Assembly: GCA_018333515.1 (NCBI GenBank) | Contig: JAGXSZ010000019.1 | Coordinates: 1 to 46,260, forward strand | Direction: 5' to 3' | Source of the DNA: Actinomycetota bacterium | GTDB taxonomy: Bacteria; Actinomycetota; Aquicultoria; Aquicultorales; Aquicultoraceae | DNA length: 46,260 bases | Part shown: positions 43,296 to 46,260 of the stretch, piece after piece | How the letters are laid out: every line of letters begins with the position of its first letter | How positions within the stretch are numbered: the first letter of the stretch is position 1 | The notes under the pieces: model-generated | What the model saw: only the letters and a program-made list of their open reading frames with translations | Databases searched by the model: none | What the model was told of the DNA's origin: nothing | Made by a program: the position numbers and the translations under genes

Positions 43296-44444
43296 ATGCG
43301 AGAGACGCGAAACGGCCTTAAAATCGGCCGGATTTTAGGCATAGAGATTTCGCTAAACTACAGCTGGTTCATCATCTTCACCCTGATCACATGGGGCTTG
43401 TCGGCGGTATTGTTCCCGCAGGCCGCGCCGGGCTTTAGCGCGACCACCTATTTGGCGATGGGCGTTGTTACTTCGCTCCTCTTCTTTGGCTCGGTCCTCT
43501 TCCACGAGCTGATGCACTCCGTTGTCGCTAGAAGCTACGGTTTGCCGATAGAAGGGATAACGCTGATGATCTTCGGCGGCGTGTCGCAACTCGCCGACGA
43601 ACCGCAAAGCCCGGCGGTGGAGTTTAAGATGGCAATCGCCGGTCCGCTAAGCAGCCTGGTAATCGGCGCTTTTTTTGTCGTAGTCTTCCTTGTCGGCCAA
43701 GGAGCTAATCTGAGCCCCGTCTTTTTGTCGCCGGTATTATGGTTGGGCTATATCAATATAGTGCTCGCCATATTCAACATGCTCCCAGGGTTTCCGCTCG
43801 ATGGGGGGAGGGTACTTCGCTCGGCGATTTGGCATTTTACCGGCAACCTGCGGCGCGCGACGGCCATCGCCTCCGGTTTCGGCAAAGCCCTGTCCTACGG
43901 GCTGATATCGCTCGGCGTCTTCGGGGTCGTCTCCGGCAATATCGGCCTCTTGTGGTTTCTTCTCCTGGGCTGGATATTGCTGCAGTCCGCCGAAGCCGGC
44001 TATCAGCAGGTCGTCTATCGCTTGGCACTCGAAGGAGTCACGGTCGGCCAAGCTATGACCCCCAACCCGCGGACCATAAGCCCCGAGCTGACGCTCGCCG
44101 ATGCGGTCACTGACTACTTTACCCAGCATTTGTGGGTCGCTTATCCGGTAGTCGATGATAGAGAGGTTCTAGGCATCGTAACGTTCAACAGCGTCAAAGG
44201 AGTCTCTAAGCTAGCCTGGGACGAGAAGCGCGTGCGCGACGTCATGCGCCCGCTCTCGCTCGATATCGTCACACAACCGGAAGCCCTGCTAACGGAGGTT
44301 CTGCCGAAACTCAACCTCAAGGCGGAGGGACGGATGTTGGTGATGAAAGGCGCCAGTCTGATGGGTATTCTTACCGCGGCCGACGTAACACGCGTGCTCA
44401 TGCGCCAGATGCGCTACGAAGAAGCGGAGCGGCGAGCCGGCTAG
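43296..44444 (+). CDS. Site-2 protease (M50 family) with CBS domain pair
   Basis: A 382-residue membrane metalloprotease, M50/SpoIVFB-like. Zinc motif HELMH (70-74) in the first half, NMLPGFPLDGGRVLRS as the second metal-ligand motif, about six membrane helices, then two CBS domains in the cytoplasm (QAMTPNPRTISPE; VRDVMRPLSLDIV). It cuts membrane-bound signal proteins; CBS may sense adenine nucleotides. The start at 43296 has GGAGAT 8 nt upstream; an earlier ATG in frame (43263) is possible. The target is unknown. Confidence 0.92.
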   Translation: MRETRNGLKIGRILGIEISLNYSWFIIFTLITWGLSAVLFPQAAPGFSATTYLAMGVVTSLLFFGSVLFHELMHSVVARSYGLPIEGITLMIFGGVSQLADEPQSPAVEFKMAIAGPLSSLVIGAFFVVVFLVGQGANLSPVFLSPVLWLGYINIVLAIFNMLPGFPLDGGRVLRSAIWHFTGNLRRATAIASGFGKALSYGLISLGVFGVVSGNIGLLWFLLLGWILLQSAEAGYQQVVYRLALEGVTVGQAMTPNPRTISPELTLADAVTDYFTQHLWVAYPVVDDREVLGIVTFNSVKGVSKLAWDEKRVRDVMRPLSLDIVTQPEALLTEVLPKLNLKAEGRMLVMKGASLMGILTAADVTRVLMRQMRYEEAERRAG

Positions 44445-44466
44445 AGTAAATCCGCCCTATTCATTC

Positions 44467-45576
44467 TCAGACTTCCAGCTGTTTTTGGGAGGCGCTGGTC
44501 CGCGACGACGTTACGTTGCGCGATTGCGCCAGCGCTTTTTCGTATGCGACCTCGTGGCGCTCGACAAAGCTTCGCTCGGTATATTCGCGCTCGACGAGGC
44601 GGCGGCAGGCCAAGCGGTCTATCTCCCCGATGCGCGCAACCGCTTCTATCATGCCGTCTTCGTCTTCGACTATAAAGCCGGTCTCGCCGTCCTGAATCAC
44701 CTCGGGAACCGAGCCGTTGCGAATCGCGATAACCGGCGTTCCGCAAGCCATCGATTCTATCATGACCAGCCCGAACGGTTCCGGCCACTGGATGGGGAAG
44801 AGCACGCATTCGGCCCCGCGGTAGAGTTCTACTTTGGCGGCGTGCTCGACCTCGCCGAGGTACTCGATGTCGCCGCCGAGGAACGGGCGGACCTTCTCTT
44901 CGAAGTAAATCTTCTCGTGCGGCTCACTCGACTTGCCTATCATAATCAGCTTTCGCCCGAGCTTTTTCGCGACCGAAGCCGCGATGTGCGCCCCTTTCTC
45001 GTCGTTCATCCGCCCGACAAAGAGGAGGTAGTCGCCGCTTGTCGGCGAGAAACCATAATCGTCTAGCTTGATGGCGTTGGGTATGGTCGCCAGAAAGTCG
45101 AGCCCGGTATAGCTCGACCGCTGAGCATCGCTGATGGCGACAAACCGCAAATCATCGCTGACCGAGGTGTAATAATCGAGGCTCGGCTTGTAGGCCGGAC
45201 CATGCATCGTCGCGAGCACCGGTATCGAGAAGAGCCGGCTAACCAGTGCGCCCAAGAGACGGCTTCCAGAGCCGTCGTGGTCGTGGATTATGTCGAACTC
45301 GCGCGCCATCTCGTACGCCGCCAGGCTGTGTATATTTTCAAGATAGACGTTTTCTTTGATGAGCCGGTACGGAGCTTCGTCGAAGACGGAGATCAACCGG
45401 GCCTCGGTAACGGAGTCACCCGACGCAAAGAGTGTGATGTCATGGCCCCGGTGGTGCAATCCCTCGGCGAGAATTGAGACCACCAGCTCTATACCGCCAT
45501 ATCCGGGTGGTGGGACCGGGAACCAAGGGGGTGCTACGATTGCGATTTTTAGCTTATTTGTCCTAAAATCATTCAT
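44467..45576 (-). CDS. GT4-family glycosyltransferase
   Basis: A 369-residue GT-B glycosyltransferase (GT4/GlgA-type). The N-terminus has PPGYGGIELVVSILAEGL (family Gly-rich loop). The C-terminal half has FVGRMNDEKG, and the EPFGLVMIESMACGTPVIA ... GSVPEVIQDGETGFIV motif that binds the sugar nucleotide. It acts in the cytoplasm on polysaccharide, glycolipid or a compatible solute; the acceptor cannot be told. It is convergent with the site-2 protease gene. Confidence 0.92.
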   Translation of the reverse strand: MNDFRTNKLKIAIVAPPWFPVPPPGYGGIELVVSILAEGLHHRGHDITLFASGDSVTEARLISVFDEAPYRLIKENVYLENIHSLAAYEMAREFDIIHDHDGSGSRLLGALVSRLFSIPVLATMHGPAYKPSLDYYTSVSDDLRFVAISDAQRSSYTGLDFLATIPNAIKLDDYGFSPTSGDYLLFVGRMNDEKGAHIAASVAKKLGRKLIMIGKSSEPHEKIYFEEKVRPFLGGDIEYLGEVEHAAKVELYRGAECVLFPIQWPEPFGLVMIESMACGTPVIAIRNGSVPEVIQDGETGFIVEDEDGMIEAVARIGEIDRLACRRLVEREYTERSFVERHEVAYEKALAQSRNVTSSRTSASQKQLEV

Positions 45577-45732
45577 GATTGATAGGATACCCTATATCAC
45601 GACGGCGTTAACCGGTTCGGCGCGAAAAATCGACTAGGATTATTCCGCACCTTGCGTAGCAGCCGATTTCAATCACAAAATCGGCGCGAAACTGGTGTTT
45701 TTGCTAAAAGATGTTATAATAATATCCGCAAT

Positions 45733-45806
45733 CGGGATGTAGCGCAGTTTGGCAGCGCGCCACGTTCGGGACGTGGAGGCCGGAGGTTCAAATCCTCTCA
45801 TCCCGA
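45733..45806 (+). tRNA. tRNA-Pro (anticodon CGG)
   Basis: A full cloverleaf. The acceptor CGGGATG pairs with CATCCCG, the D arm is AGCGCAGTTTGGCAGCGC, the anticodon arm is CCACG-TTCGGGA-CGTGG with CGG, and the T arm has GGTTCAAATCC. Discriminator A; the 3' CCA is not encoded (the next bases are CAG). Confidence 0.96.
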
Positions 45807-45813
45807 CAGCATT

Positions 45814-45849
45814 AAGGGCTTGTGAAAATGCTTTTCGCAAGCCCTTTTT
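45814..45849 (+). terminator. Intrinsic terminator after tRNA-Pro
   Basis: A 15-bp stem (45814-45828 with 45832-45846, one G-U pair) followed by T residues. The group II intron starts 3-4 nt after it. Confidence 0.9.
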
Positions 45850-45852
45850 CAT

Positions 45853-46260
45853 GTGCGCCCGGCATGGGCGATAGCTTAGCGGTGAAAGTCCGCTATGGGC
45901 TTGGCAGTGGGAACCATTAGCCAAGGGCAAGGGTGTCCATCGCGAGGTGGAATCAACAGGCAAGCCGGAGGCAAAGTCCCGACCCGATGAACAAGAACCG
46001 CATATGAGGCTGAATTGGGGCGGACGAGTTTGCGTGACAAAACGAAGTCCAACACTGCACGAACCCCATACAGTAGATGCGGCGGGTACATGGGAGGAAG
46101 GCTATCGTTCTTACCCGGGGAGGTCTGGCAGATATGCTATGGAGATGAACTTCGAGATGGCAACCCGTACAGTAATGTACGATTGAAGTGCCAGAAGTCA
46201 GCAGAGGCCATATTAGGTTGGCGGTCATGAACACCAACCGAAGGGCCGAACGTCAGGAGG
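45853..46260 (+). mobile_element. Group II intron, 5' part (cut by window edge)
   Basis: It starts GTGCGCCC, the group II 5' splice-site consensus (GUGYG), and continues with typical domain I parts, including GGTGAAAGTCCGC and the GGGAACC ... GGTGGAATC region. It lies just after a terminator hairpin, the insertion place favoured by class C introns. A frame that starts ATGAACACC at 46227 and a purine-rich GTCAGGAGG at the edge suggest that the reverse transcriptase/maturase gene lies beyond the window. Class cannot be fixed from this part. Confidence 0.8.

Noticed and set aside
45876-46237. Short frames on both strands inside the last 400 bases
   Set aside because: This stretch is group II intron RNA; the frames have no recognisable protein content.

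Overview
The window looks like chromosome from an anaerobic, probably actinobacterial organism that runs the Wood-Ljungdahl (reductive acetyl-CoA) pathway. Reasons seen in the sequence: a methylene-THF reductase/HdrA-MvhD gene set, CooC, AcsE, a selenocysteine formate dehydrogenase, the nickel chaperone CooT, cobalt transport, a split-Soret cytochrome, an S-layer-homology protein, and a CwlM-like protein of the actinobacterial kind. Most genes are GC-rich. AT-rich patches (about 10.4-11.7 and 12.6-13.6 kb) stand out. The taxon is inference; no rRNA is present.

Layout. 1-8.55 kb (+): C1 metabolism, namely an HdrA-like/MvhD protein (5' end cut), MetV, MetF, CooC, AcsE and a 1367-residue formate dehydrogenase read through an in-frame UGA with a SECIS hairpin. 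8.67-13.6 kb: hemerythrin, a TPP riboswitch with Thi4, a Tat-exported split-Soret cytochrome, a DUF5317 membrane protein and small secreted proteins. 13.65-17.3 kb (-): a hydrogenase-protease remnant, then panD, panC, panB and a DUF2520 dehydrogenase-like gene. 17.65-22 kb: a double PQQ propeller, a CbiO-like gene fragment, and a secreted Ig-like repeat protein. 22.2-28 kb (+): pstS, pstC, pstA, pstB and an SLH protein.

28.1-33 kb (-): a His-rich small protein, cbiM, cbiQ and cbiO, followed by a cobalamin riboswitch that controls a ThiC-family gene. That arrangement fits BzaF-type anaerobic benzimidazole (B12 lower ligand) synthesis better than thiamine synthesis. 33.2-36.3 kb (-): a compact operon PIN-TM-TPR, trxB, trxA, DUF3842, cooT. 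36.35-45.6 kb: a small membrane protein, lon, a CwlM-like pseudo-amidase, an NlpC/P60 hydrolase, a PilT ATPase, a ferredoxin, a site-2 protease and a glycosyltransferase. The window ends with tRNA-Pro, a terminator and the 5' part of a group II intron.

How it fits together. Formate dehydrogenase, MetVF-HdrA-MvhD, AcsE, CooC and CooT are the methyl branch and CODH nickel-maturation parts of one pathway. AcsE feeds a corrinoid protein, so cobalt uptake and the riboswitch-controlled ThiC/BzaF gene belong to the same B12 economy. The most striking regulatory signal is a triad of matching 11-bp-period direct repeats, each 19 nt before a -10 box. They sit upstream of the Ig-repeat protein, the pst operon and the SLH protein, and suggest a phosphate-starvation regulon that includes two surface proteins.
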